Source of the DNA: an uncultured Lachnospiraceae bacterium
GTDB lineage: Bacteria; Bacillota; Clostridia; Lachnospirales; Lachnospiraceae
Assembly: GCA_902476645.1 (NCBI GenBank)
Contig: CABSEG010000009.1
Location: forward strand, 1 to 58,918
Direction: 5' to 3'
DNA length: 58,918 bases
The notes under the pieces were generated by a model. That model ran no database searches, was not told the origin of the DNA, and worked only from the letters and a program-made list of their open reading frames with translations. This document shows positions 7,496 through 15,701 of the stretch, piece after piece (the stretch's first letter is position 1; each line of letters opens with the position of its first letter). The translations under genes were made by a program, and so were the position numbers.

Positions 7496-8578
7496 ATGAA
7501 TCATAAGATAGCATTAATTCCGGGCGATGGTATCGGGCCGGAAATCGTAAGAGAAGCGGTCAAGGTACTAAATGCAGCAGGTAAAAAATTTGATTTTTCC
7601 CTGGATTATACGGAGATCCTTTTAGGCGGAGCCTCTATTGATGTACATGGGGTACCTTTGACACAGGAAGCCGTAAATACGGCAAAGGCCAGTGAGGCTG
7701 TATTGATGGGATCTATCGGGGGGGATGCAGCCACTTCTCCCTGGTATAAGCTAGAGGCGTCTAAGCGCCCGGAGGCGGGGCTTTTGGGGATCCGAAAAGC
7801 ATTGAACTTGTTTGCTAATTTGCGTCCGGCATACCTGTATGAGGAACTGAAAAAGGCATGCCCTCTAAGAGATGAGATTATCGGGGATGGATTCGACTTG
7901 ATGATTATGCGGGAGCTGACCGGCGGACTTTACTTTGGCGAGAGAAGAACCACAGAGGAAAATGGGATCCGAAAGGCTGTGGATACTCTGGTCTATGATG
8001 AAAATGAAATTCGCAGAATCGCCCGGAGAGGGTTCGATATTGCCAGAAAGAGAAGAAAAAAAGTGACCAGCGTAGATAAGGCCAATGTGTTGGATTCCTC
8101 CAGACTTTGGAGAAAGGTCGTAGAGGAAGTGGCAACGGATTACCCGGATGTGACATTGGAGCATATGCTGGTGGATAATTGTGCTATGCAGTTGGTAAGA
8201 GATCCGGGGCAGTTTGATGTAATTTTGACAGAGAATATGTTTGGAGATATTTTATCGGACGAGGCCAGCATGATAACCGGGTCTATCGGGATGTTGTCCT
8301 CTGCCAGCTTAAACGATACGAAGTTTGGTCTCTATGAGCCAAGCCATGGTTCGGCTCCGGACATTGCCGGGAAAGACCTGGCAAACCCCATTGCAACCAT
8401 CCTTTCAGCAGCTATGATGCTTCGCTATTCCCTGGATCTGGATGAGGCAGCGAATGCCGTGGAGGCGGCCGTGAAAAAAGTGTTGCAGGCAGGATATCGT
8501 ACAGGGGATATTATGTCGGAAGGTTGTATACAGGTTGGATGTAAGCAGATGGGCGATCTGATCGCAGAACAGATATAG
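7496..8578 (+). CDS. leuB: 3-isopropylmalate dehydrogenase
   Basis: This 360-residue enzyme oxidises and decarboxylates 3-isopropylmalate to 2-oxoisocaproate in leucine synthesis, using NAD+. The start of the fold (LIPGDGIGPEIV), the substrate motif LRPAYLY, the RELTGGLYFGE block and the metal/NAD signature NMFGDILSDEASMITGSIG are all present. GLYEPSHGSAPDIAGK closes the NAD site. Length is typical. It opens a three-gene branched-chain unit and is 18 bp from ilvD. leuA, leuC and leuD are not in the window, so the pathway is split. Confidence 0.96.
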   Translation: MNHKIALIPGDGIGPEIVREAVKVLNAAGKKFDFSLDYTEILLGGASIDVHGVPLTQEAVNTAKASEAVLMGSIGGDAATSPWYKLEASKRPEAGLLGIRKALNLFANLRPAYLYEELKKACPLRDEIIGDGFDLMIMRELTGGLYFGERRTTEENGIRKAVDTLVYDENEIRRIARRGFDIARKRRKKVTSVDKANVLDSSRLWRKVVEEVATDYPDVTLEHMLVDNCAMQLVRDPGQFDVILTENMFGDILSDEASMITGSIGMLSSASLNDTKFGLYEPSHGSAPDIAGKDLANPIATILSAAMMLRYSLDLDEAANAVEAAVKKVLQAGYRTGDIMSEGCIQVGCKQMGDLIAEQI

Positions 8579-8596
8579 AAAGAGGAGGCGGCTATT

Positions 8597-10267
8597 ATGA
8601 AAAGTGATGCGGTAAAGAAAGGGGTGCAGCAGGCACCCCATCGATCTTTATTCAATGCCCTGGGTTTTACGAAGGAAGAGATGGAAAGACCCCTGGTGGG
8701 AATCGTCAGTTCCTATAATGAGATTGTACCGGGACATATGAACCTGGATAAGATTGTAAATGCAGTGAAACAAGGGGTTGCTATGGCAGGAGGGACACCC
8801 GTGGTGTTTCCTGCAATTGCTGTTTGTGATGGGATTGCCATGGGGCATATTGGCATGAAGTACTCTCTGGTAACTAGAGATTTGATCGCTGACTCCACGG
8901 AAGCTATGGCTATGGCCCATCAGTTTGATGCATTGGTCATGGTACCAAACTGCGATAAAAATGTACCGGGACTCTTGATGGCAGCGGCCAGAATCAATGT
9001 TCCTACTGTGTTTGTCAGCGGGGGGCCCATGATGGCGGGTCATGTACAGGGAAAAAAGACCAGTCTTTCCAGCATGTTTGAGGCAGTGGGTTCTTATACT
9101 GCAGGGAAGATCAGTGAGGAAGAACTGGATGAGTTCGAGTGTAAAACCTGTCCCACCTGTGGCTCTTGTTCCGGCATGTATACGGCCAACAGCATGAACT
9201 GTCTGACCGAGGTGCTGGGAATGGGATTGCAGGGGAATGGAACCATTCCCGCTGTCTATTCTGAGAGAATTCGACTTGCCAAGCAGGCTGGCATGAAGGT
9301 CATGGAGATGTATGAAAAGAATATTCGGCCCAGAGACATCATGACAGAAAAAGCGATTTTAAATGCATTGACGGTGGATATGGCATTGGGATGTTCCACA
9401 AACAGCATGTTGCATCTGCCTGCGATTGCCCATGAGATTGGTATGGATTTTGAGATTGGTTTTGCCAATGAGATCAGTGCAAAGACCCCCAATCTCTGTC
9501 ACCTCGCTCCGGCGGGTCCTACTTATATAGAGGATCTCAATGAGGCAGGTGGGGTGTATGCAGTGATGCATGAGCTGAACAAGAAGAATCTGCTTTATAC
9601 AGACTGTATGACTGTGACCGGTAAGACAGTGGGAGAGAACATCAAGGGTTGCGTCAACAAAAATCCGGAGGTAATCCGGCCAATCGAGCATCCCTACAGC
9701 GAAACAGGAGGTCTTGCTGTCTTAAAGGGAAATCTGGCCCCGGATGGAAGCGTGGTAAAACGCTCAGCAGTGGCCCAGGAGATGCTTGTACATGAGGGAC
9801 CGGCCAGGGTATTTGACTGTGAGGAAGACGCTTGCGCTGCTATTTTGGGAGGTAAGATCAAAGAAGGCGATGTGGTGGTAATTCGCTATGAGGGTCCCAA
9901 AGGAGGACCTGGGATGAGAGAAATGTTAAATCCAACTTCAGAAATTGCGGGAATGGGACTTGGCTCTACCGTAGCCCTGATCACGGACGGAAGATTCAGC
10001 GGAGCTTCCAGAGGAGCCTCTATCGGTCATGTATCACCGGAAGCGGCTGTGGGAGGCCCTATCGCCCTCGTGGAGGAAGGGGATATTATCAGGATCAATA
10101 TTCCCGAGATGAAGCTGGAAGTTGCGGTTTCAGATGAGGAGATGAAAGCCAGAAAAGAGAGATGGCAGCCAAGGGAACCTAAGGTAAAGACCGGATACCT
10201 GGCCCGGTATGCCTCCATGGTTTCATCGGGCGCGCGAGGCGCCATACTGGAAATACCGAAACATTAA
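8597..10267 (+). CDS. ilvD: Dihydroxy-acid dehydratase
   Basis: The 556-residue product matches IlvD, which dehydrates 2,3-dihydroxy-isovalerate and -methylvalerate to the 2-oxo acids of valine and isoleucine synthesis, using an Fe-S cluster and Mg2+. Cluster cysteines are seen in PNCDKNVPG and CPTCGSCSGMYTANSMN. The C-terminal signatures GPKGGPGMREM and LITDGRFSGASRG are intact. GAGGCGG precedes the ATG. It lies between leuB and ilvB with short gaps, so the three are probably co-transcribed. Confidence 0.97.
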   Translation: MKSDAVKKGVQQAPHRSLFNALGFTKEEMERPLVGIVSSYNEIVPGHMNLDKIVNAVKQGVAMAGGTPVVFPAIAVCDGIAMGHIGMKYSLVTRDLIADSTEAMAMAHQFDALVMVPNCDKNVPGLLMAAARINVPTVFVSGGPMMAGHVQGKKTSLSSMFEAVGSYTAGKISEEELDEFECKTCPTCGSCSGMYTANSMNCLTEVLGMGLQGNGTIPAVYSERIRLAKQAGMKVMEMYEKNIRPRDIMTEKAILNALTVDMALGCSTNSMLHLPAIAHEIGMDFEIGFANEISAKTPNLCHLAPAGPTYIEDLNEAGGVYAVMHELNKKNLLYTDCMTVTGKTVGENIKGCVNKNPEVIRPIEHPYSETGGLAVLKGNLAPDGSVVKRSAVAQEMLVHEGPARVFDCEEDACAAILGGKIKEGDVVVIRYEGPKGGPGMREMLNPTSEIAGMGLGSTVALITDGRFSGASRGASIGHVSPEAAVGGPIALVEEGDIIRINIPEMKLEVAVSDEEMKARKERWQPREPKVKTGYLARYASMVSSGARGAILEIPKH

Positions 10268-10282
10268 GGGGGAGGAAAGCGT

Positions 10283-11962
10283 ATGAAGTTAAACGGATCT
10301 GAAATAGTAATTGAATGTTTAAAAGAACAGGGAGTGGACACGGTTTTTGGATATCCGGGTGGCACAATCTTAAATATTTACGATGCTCTGTATAAACACG
10401 AGGGAGAAATCCGTCATATTCTGACTTCCCACGAGCAAGGCGCAGCTCATGCAGCGGACGGATATGCCAGAGCTACCGGAAAAGTGGGAGTCTGCATGGC
10501 AACCTCAGGCCCGGGGGCAACCAACCTGGTAACAGGTATCGCTACCGCGCATATGGACTCTGTTCCCATGGTGGCTATCACGGCGAATGTGGGTGTGCCA
10601 TTGCTTGGGAAGGATAGCTTTCAGGAGATTGACATTGCCGGTGTGACGATGCCTATCACCAAACATAATTACATAGTCAAGGATGTCACTAAACTGGCAG
10701 ATACCATCCGCAAAGCATTTGCTATCGCAAAATCAGGACGGCCCGGCCCTGTTCTGGTGGATATTACCAAAGATGTAACAGCGGCCGAATGTGAGTATAC
10801 TTACCGGAATCCCTATGAGGTAGAGCGCAGTACGGAGTATATCAAGGAGAAAGACCTGGAACAGGCGGTTGCACTGATTCAGAAGAGCAAACGTCCCTTT
10901 ATCTTCGTAGGAGGCGGTGCGGTAATTTCAGATGCAGCGGAGGAATTGAAAGAGTTTGTAGAAAAAGTAAACGCTCCGGTGACAGACTCCCTTATGGGAA
11001 AGGGTGCATATGATGGAAGAGAAGAGCTGTACTGCGGAATGATTGGAATGCATGGGACCAAGGCCGCTAATTTTGGCGTGACAGCCAGCGACCTTTTGAT
11101 CACGATTGGTTCCAGGTTCAGTGACAGAGTGGTGGGAAGCGCTAGTCGTTTTGCGAAAAATGCTAAGATCATACAGATCGATGTGGATCCTGCAGAGATT
11201 AACAAGAATGTGGTGGTGGATGCCAGCATCATCGGAGATGTAAAAGAGGTGCTGAAGAGACTGAATAGTCGTCTGGAGCAGTTGGATCATCAGGAGTGGA
11301 TTGAGGAAGTAGAAAAGCTGAAGGAAAAATATCCGCTTGCATATAATCATGACGGACTGACAGGCCCCTATGTGATCGAGACGATTTACAAGGCAACCCA
11401 GGGAGATGCGATCATTACCACGGATGTGGGACAGCATCAGATGTGGGCAGCTCAGTACTATAAATATAAAAAACCACATATGCTGATCACCTCCGGAGGC
11501 TTGGGAACTATGGGCTATGGCCTTGGGGCCTGCATCGGCGCAAAGATCGGTAAGCCAGATAAAACGGTGATTAATATCGCAGGAGACGGATGCTTCAGGA
11601 TGAATATGAATGAGATTGCCACGGCATCCCGTTATCAGATTCCAATTATTCAGGTGGTGATCAACAATCATGTGCTTGGCATGGTTCGCCAGTGGCAGAC
11701 CTTATTCTACGGAAAGCGCTACTCGAATACTATATTACAGGATCAGGTGGATTTTGTAAAAGTGGCAGAGGCGCTGGGGGCAGAAGGAATCCGCGTCACA
11801 AAGAAGGAAGAGATGGAGCCTGCAATTCGCAAAGCGATCTCCATGAATAAACCGGTGGTCATTGATTGTCAGATTGATTGCGACGACAAGGTATTTCCCA
11901 TGGTGCCTGCGGGAGCTCCCATTGAGGAGGCCTTTGATCAGAACGATATCCAGGACAGCTAA
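10283..11962 (+). CDS. ilvB: Acetolactate synthase, large catalytic subunit
   Basis: A 559-residue ThDP- and FAD-dependent enzyme that condenses pyruvate with pyruvate or 2-oxobutyrate in branched-chain amino acid synthesis. Visible features are GYPGGTIL at the N terminus, the catalytic Glu in SHEQGAAHAADGYARATG, the FAD-binding middle domain and the ThDP motif starting GDGCFRMNMNE and ending VINN. The arrangement is biosynthetic AHAS rather than catabolic AlsS, inferred from the leuB-ilvD context. No regulatory subunit gene (ilvN/ilvH) and no ilvC follow; a promoter for serC comes next. Confidence 0.95.
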   Translation: MKLNGSEIVIECLKEQGVDTVFGYPGGTILNIYDALYKHEGEIRHILTSHEQGAAHAADGYARATGKVGVCMATSGPGATNLVTGIATAHMDSVPMVAITANVGVPLLGKDSFQEIDIAGVTMPITKHNYIVKDVTKLADTIRKAFAIAKSGRPGPVLVDITKDVTAAECEYTYRNPYEVERSTEYIKEKDLEQAVALIQKSKRPFIFVGGGAVISDAAEELKEFVEKVNAPVTDSLMGKGAYDGREELYCGMIGMHGTKAANFGVTASDLLITIGSRFSDRVVGSASRFAKNAKIIQIDVDPAEINKNVVVDASIIGDVKEVLKRLNSRLEQLDHQEWIEEVEKLKEKYPLAYNHDGLTGPYVIETIYKATQGDAIITTDVGQHQMWAAQYYKYKKPHMLITSGGLGTMGYGLGACIGAKIGKPDKTVINIAGDGCFRMNMNEIATASRYQIPIIQVVINNHVLGMVRQWQTLFYGKRYSNTILQDQVDFVKVAEALGAEGIRVTKKEEMEPAIRKAISMNKPVVIDCQIDCDDKVFPMVPAGAPIEEAFDQNDIQDS

Positions 11963-11970
11963 ATCTTCTA

Positions 11971-11999
11971 TTGACGAATTTTTAACAAAGAGATAGAAT
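11971..11999 (+). promoter_or_regulatory. SigA-type promoter for serC-serA
   Basis: TTGACG (11971-11976), 17 bp, TAGAAT (11994-11999). Confidence 0.75.
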
Positions 12000-12038
12000 A
12001 GTTGCTATAGCTGGATGCAAAAAGGAGGAGGATATAAA

Positions 12039-13121
12039 GTGAGCAGAGTATTTAATTTTTCAGCGGGACCGGCAGTATTACCGGAAGAGGTCTTAAAAGA
12101 AGCGGCAGCAGAAATGCTGGACTATCAGGGATCCGGCATGTCTGTGATGGAGATGAGCCACCGGTCTGCTGTTTTTGACCAGATTATCAAGGAGGCAGAG
12201 CAGGATCTTCGGGATCTGATGAAGATTCCGGACAATTATAAGGTACTGTTTTTACAGGGAGGAGCCTCTCAGCAGTTTGCCATGATACCTATGAATCTGA
12301 TGAAAAATAGAGTGGCAGACTACATCGTTACCGGTCAGTGGGCTAAGAAGGCTTATCAGGAAGCCCAGAAATATGGAAAGGTGAATAAGATCGCATCTTC
12401 AGAAGACAAGACCTTTTCTTATATTCCGGACTGCTCAGATCTGCCGATCAGTGAAGACGCAGATTATGTGTACATTTGTGAGAATAATACCATTTATGGT
12501 ACTAAGTTTAAAACGCTTCCCAATACAAAGGGAAAGCCGCTGGTAGCTGATGTCTCCTCCTGCTTTCTTTCTGAGCCGGTAGACGTGACAAAATATGGAA
12601 TTATATATGGAGGCGTACAGAAAAATATTGGGCCGGCCGGAATGGTAATCGTGATCATCCGTGAAGATTTGATTACAGAAGACGTCCTTCCGGGAACGCC
12701 TACTATGTTGACCTATAAGACTCATGCAGACGCTCAATCTTTGTATAACACGCCAAACTGCTATTGCATTTATATGTGTGGAAAAGTATTTAAGTGGCTG
12801 AAGAAAATGGGAGGCCTTGAAGCAATCAAGGAGCGGAACGAGAAGAAAGCAGCTATTCTTTATGATTTTCTGGATCAAAGTAAGTTGTTTAAGGGAACCG
12901 TAGTGAAAGAAGACCGCTCTCTGATGAATGTTCCTTTTGTCACAGGCGACAAGGAACTGGATGCCAAGTTTGTAAAAGAGGCTAAGGCAGCCGGGTTGGA
13001 AAATCTGAAGGGGCACCGCACTGTGGGTGGTATGAGAGCCAGCATTTATAATGCTATGCCCGTGGAAGGCGTGGAGAAGTTGGTAGAATTTATGAGAAAA
13101 TTTGAAGAGGAGAATCTGTAA
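12039..13121 (+). CDS. serC: Phosphoserine aminotransferase
   Basis: A 360-residue PLP enzyme converting 3-phosphohydroxypyruvate and glutamate to phosphoserine. I choose the GTG at 12039 because AAAGGAGGAGG ends 7 nt before it and the conserved N terminus VFNFSAGPAVLPEEVL begins right after. The upstream ATG at 12015 would place the SD inside the gene. The PLP lysine lies in YGGVQKNIGPAG, and HRTVGGMRASIYNAMP is the typical C-terminal block. serA begins one base after the stop, so translation is probably coupled. Confidence 0.96.
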   Translation: MSRVFNFSAGPAVLPEEVLKEAAAEMLDYQGSGMSVMEMSHRSAVFDQIIKEAEQDLRDLMKIPDNYKVLFLQGGASQQFAMIPMNLMKNRVADYIVTGQWAKKAYQEAQKYGKVNKIASSEDKTFSYIPDCSDLPISEDADYVYICENNTIYGTKFKTLPNTKGKPLVADVSSCFLSEPVDVTKYGIIYGGVQKNIGPAGMVIVIIREDLITEDVLPGTPTMLTYKTHADAQSLYNTPNCYCIYMCGKVFKWLKKMGGLEAIKERNEKKAAILYDFLDQSKLFKGTVVKEDRSLMNVPFVTGDKELDAKFVKEAKAAGLENLKGHRTVGGMRASIYNAMPVEGVEKLVEFMRKFEEENL

Positions 13122-13122
13122 A

Positions 13123-14286
13123 ATGTTTCAGTATACGTGTTTAAACCCGATTGCTCAGGTAGGACTAGATAATTTCACAGCTGATTACCAGAAAACGGAC
13201 AGTCTGGATCATGCGGATGCAGTGCTGGTCAGAAGCGCCGCCATGCATGAGTTGGAGCTTCCGGGGTGTATCCAGGCGATTGCCAGGGCGGGAGCCGGCG
13301 TGAACAATATTCCTCTTGAGAAATGTGCAGAGAAAGGAATTGTGGTGTTTAATACGCCCGGGGCCAATGCCAATGGAGTCAAAGAACTGGTTTTAGCCGG
13401 TTTGCTTCTGGCATCCAGAGATATCATTGGCGGTGTGAACTGGGTACAGGCAGAGCGCCAGAATGAAGAGATTGCAAAGGCTACAGAAAAGAAGAAAAAA
13501 TCATTTGCCGGATGTGAGATCAAGGGCAAGAGGCTGGGAATCATTGGTTTGGGAGCAATTGGGGCTCTGGTGGCCAATGCAGCCACACATCTCGGCATGG
13601 AAGTGTATGGTTATGATCCCTACATTTCCGTAGATGCTGCCTGGAATCTGTCCAGAAATATTCGTCATATTGAGGATGTCAATGAGATCTACAGGGAGTG
13701 TGATTATATCACTATCCATGTGCCTCTTCTGGATTCTACCAGAAAGATGATTAACAGGGATGCCATCGATATGATGAAGCAGGGTGTGGTTGTATTGAAT
13801 TTTGCCAGAGATCTTTTAGTGGATGAGGAGGATATGGTAGATGCCCTGCGTACCGGGAAAGTGAAACGGTATGTCACAGATTTCCCGAACCCGACCACAG
13901 CAGGGGAAAAAGGATGTATTGTAGTTCCACACCTGGGAGCTTCCACAGAGGAGTCTGAAGATAACTGTGCAGTTATGGCGGTACAGGAATTGATGGACTA
14001 TCTGGAAAACGGAAATATTACACACTCTGTGAATTATCCCGATTGTGACATGGGTGTCTGCTCCAGCGCAAGCCGCGTGGCAATCCATCATAGAAATATT
14101 AAAAATATGATTAGCCAGTTTACAAAGATGTTTGGGGACGCGGATATCAACATCAATAACATGGTAAATAAGAGCAAAGGGGAATATGCCTACTCTCTGT
14201 TTGACCTGACAAAGGAAATGAGTGAGGGAATGCTAGAGAAGATCTGTGCGATTGATGGCGTATTAAGAGTTCGAATTATTAAATAA
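13123..14286 (+). CDS. serA: D-3-phosphoglycerate dehydrogenase
   Basis: A 387-residue enzyme for the first step of serine synthesis, NAD-dependent oxidation of 3-phosphoglycerate. The start is the ATG at 13123, one base after the serC stop; the in-frame ATG at 13102 lies inside serC. The substrate-binding domain (RAGAGVNNIPLEKCAEKGI) is followed by a Rossmann domain with GKRLGIIGLGAIGALVA. The catalytic His is in VVPHLGASTEESE, and a C-terminal ACT-like domain (about residues 315-387) would allow serine feedback. This is the compact type with one ACT domain. Confidence 0.95.
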   Translation: MFQYTCLNPIAQVGLDNFTADYQKTDSLDHADAVLVRSAAMHELELPGCIQAIARAGAGVNNIPLEKCAEKGIVVFNTPGANANGVKELVLAGLLLASRDIIGGVNWVQAERQNEEIAKATEKKKKSFAGCEIKGKRLGIIGLGAIGALVANAATHLGMEVYGYDPYISVDAAWNLSRNIRHIEDVNEIYRECDYITIHVPLLDSTRKMINRDAIDMMKQGVVVLNFARDLLVDEEDMVDALRTGKVKRYVTDFPNPTTAGEKGCIVVPHLGASTEESEDNCAVMAVQELMDYLENGNITHSVNYPDCDMGVCSSASRVAIHHRNIKNMISQFTKMFGDADININNMVNKSKGEYAYSLFDLTKEMSEGMLEKICAIDGVLRVRIIK

Positions 14287-14298
14287 AATAGGCTGACA

Positions 14299-14328
14299 GG
14301 CTGCAAAACGATGGTTTGCGGCCTTTTT
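14299..14328 (+). terminator. Intrinsic terminator after serA
   Basis: GGCTGCAAA (14299-14307) pairs with TTTGCGGCC (14315-14323, one G-T pair), followed by TTTTT. Only 38 bp lie between it and the DUF1015 start, so partial read-through is possible. Confidence 0.85.
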
Positions 14329-14366
14329 GCCTTTCAGGAGTAAACGGAAAAGATAGGAGAAAAATT

Positions 14367-15611
14367 ATGGCGGTAATTAAGGCATTTGCAGGAATCCGTC
14401 CAACCAGGGAACTGGCCAGCCGGATTGCAGCGTTACCATATGATGTATATAATAGGCAAGAGGCTAAGGCAGAAGTGGAAAAAGAGCCCTATAGCTTTTT
14501 GAAAATTGATCGGGCAGAGACGCAGCTTGGAGATGAAGTAGATACCTATGACCCGAGAGTTTATGAGAGGGCGAAAAATACTCTGTGGGAAATGGTGAGA
14601 AGAGGTGAATTTGTCTGGGATGAGAAAGAGAGCCTATATCTTTATGAACTGACCATGAATGGGCGTTCTCAGACAGGCCTTGTGGCATGTGCCTCCATTG
14701 ACGATTATGAATCGGGAGTAATTCGTAAGCACGAGAATACCAGGGTAGAAAAAGAGCAGGACAGAATCCGGCATGTAGATGTATGCGATGCCCAGACAGG
14801 GCCTATCTTTTTGGCATATCGCAAGAGGCCTGAGATCCAGGAGATATTTTACCGTGTAAAGCAAACCGAACCGTTGTTTGACTTCGTATCTCCGGACGGG
14901 GTGACCCACAGGGGATGGCGAATAGAGAGCGAAAAGGAGATCAAGAATCTGACACAGCTTTTTGCGGAAGTATCAACCCTTTATATTGCGGATGGACACC
15001 ATCGGGCAGCGTCTGCTGTGAAGGTGGGCCAGAAGAGACGGAGAGAACATCCGGGCTATGACGGGACAGAGGAGTTTAACTATTTTCTCTCTGTGATTTT
15101 TCCGGGAGACGAATTGATGATTCTGGACTATAATCGGGTAGTAAAGGATCTGAACAGCCTGAGTATGGAAGAATTTTTAGACCGGATAGGGGAACACTTT
15201 ATAATAGAGCTGTCTGATACAGCCGTATCTCCGGAAAGGAAGGGAACCTTTGGCATGTATGTAAACGATCAGTGGTATAAACTGACGGCATGCCAGGAAT
15301 GTCTTTCAAAGGATCCTGTAGCCGGACTGGATGTATCCATACTTCAGGATTACATATTGGAACCGGTTCTGGGAATACAGGACCCAAAGCAGGACTCCAG
15401 GATTGACTTTATCGGTGGGATACGTGGTCTGGAGGAACTGGAACGGAGGGTGAGGCAGGATTGTCGAGTGGCTTTTTCCATGTACCCTACTTCCATTGAG
15501 GAATTGTTTGCCGTGGCGGATGCCGCCAGATTGATGCCGCCAAAATCTACTTGGTTTGAGCCAAAGCTGCGCAGTGGTCTGTTTATTCATGCGTTGAGGG
15601 ACAGGGATTAA
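14367..15611 (+). CDS. DUF1015 family protein, possibly serine-linked
   Basis: A 414-residue protein recognised as DUF1015 (PF06245 type). The start at 14367 has TAGGAG upstream and the family N terminus MAVIKAFAGIRPTRELA. Conserved blocks include ALPYDVYN, a central KHENTRVEKEQDR and YIADGHHRAASAVKVG; the DGHHR motif recalls the ParB/sulfiredoxin-like fold. ParB-like proteins that phosphorylate free serine (SerK of Thermococcus, SbnI of Staphylococcus) share that fold. Together with its place behind serC-serA this suggests a role in serine or phosphoserine metabolism. That role is inference; I cannot show the activity from sequence. Confidence 0.85.
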   Translation: MAVIKAFAGIRPTRELASRIAALPYDVYNRQEAKAEVEKEPYSFLKIDRAETQLGDEVDTYDPRVYERAKNTLWEMVRRGEFVWDEKESLYLYELTMNGRSQTGLVACASIDDYESGVIRKHENTRVEKEQDRIRHVDVCDAQTGPIFLAYRKRPEIQEIFYRVKQTEPLFDFVSPDGVTHRGWRIESEKEIKNLTQLFAEVSTLYIADGHHRAASAVKVGQKRRREHPGYDGTEEFNYFLSVIFPGDELMILDYNRVVKDLNSLSMEEFLDRIGEHFIIELSDTAVSPERKGTFGMYVNDQWYKLTACQECLSKDPVAGLDVSILQDYILEPVLGIQDPKQDSRIDFIGGIRGLEELERRVRQDCRVAFSMYPTSIEELFAVADAARLMPPKSTWFEPKLRSGLFIHALRDRD

Positions 15612-15656
15612 ACTGAAAGTTCCAAGCAGGTATTTCTTTTCTTGTCTTTACATCTG

Positions 15657-15665
15657 TGGTAAAAT
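15657..15665 (+). promoter_or_regulatory. Extended -10 promoter for glgB
   Basis: TG-G-TAAAAT (15657-15665), 37 bp before the glgB start. No strong -35 box is seen. Confidence 0.45.
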
Positions 15666-15701
15666 AGGTTATGAAATAATGTTGGGACAGGAGGGTATGC
15701 G

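Noticed and set aside
10928..11671. 247-codon open frame on the reverse strand inside ilvB
   Set aside because: It is antisense to a well-supported enzyme, has no RBS and its product shows no domain; it is a shadow of ilvB codon use.
12435..13016. 193-codon reverse frame inside serC
   Set aside because: Antisense shadow of serC without its own signals.
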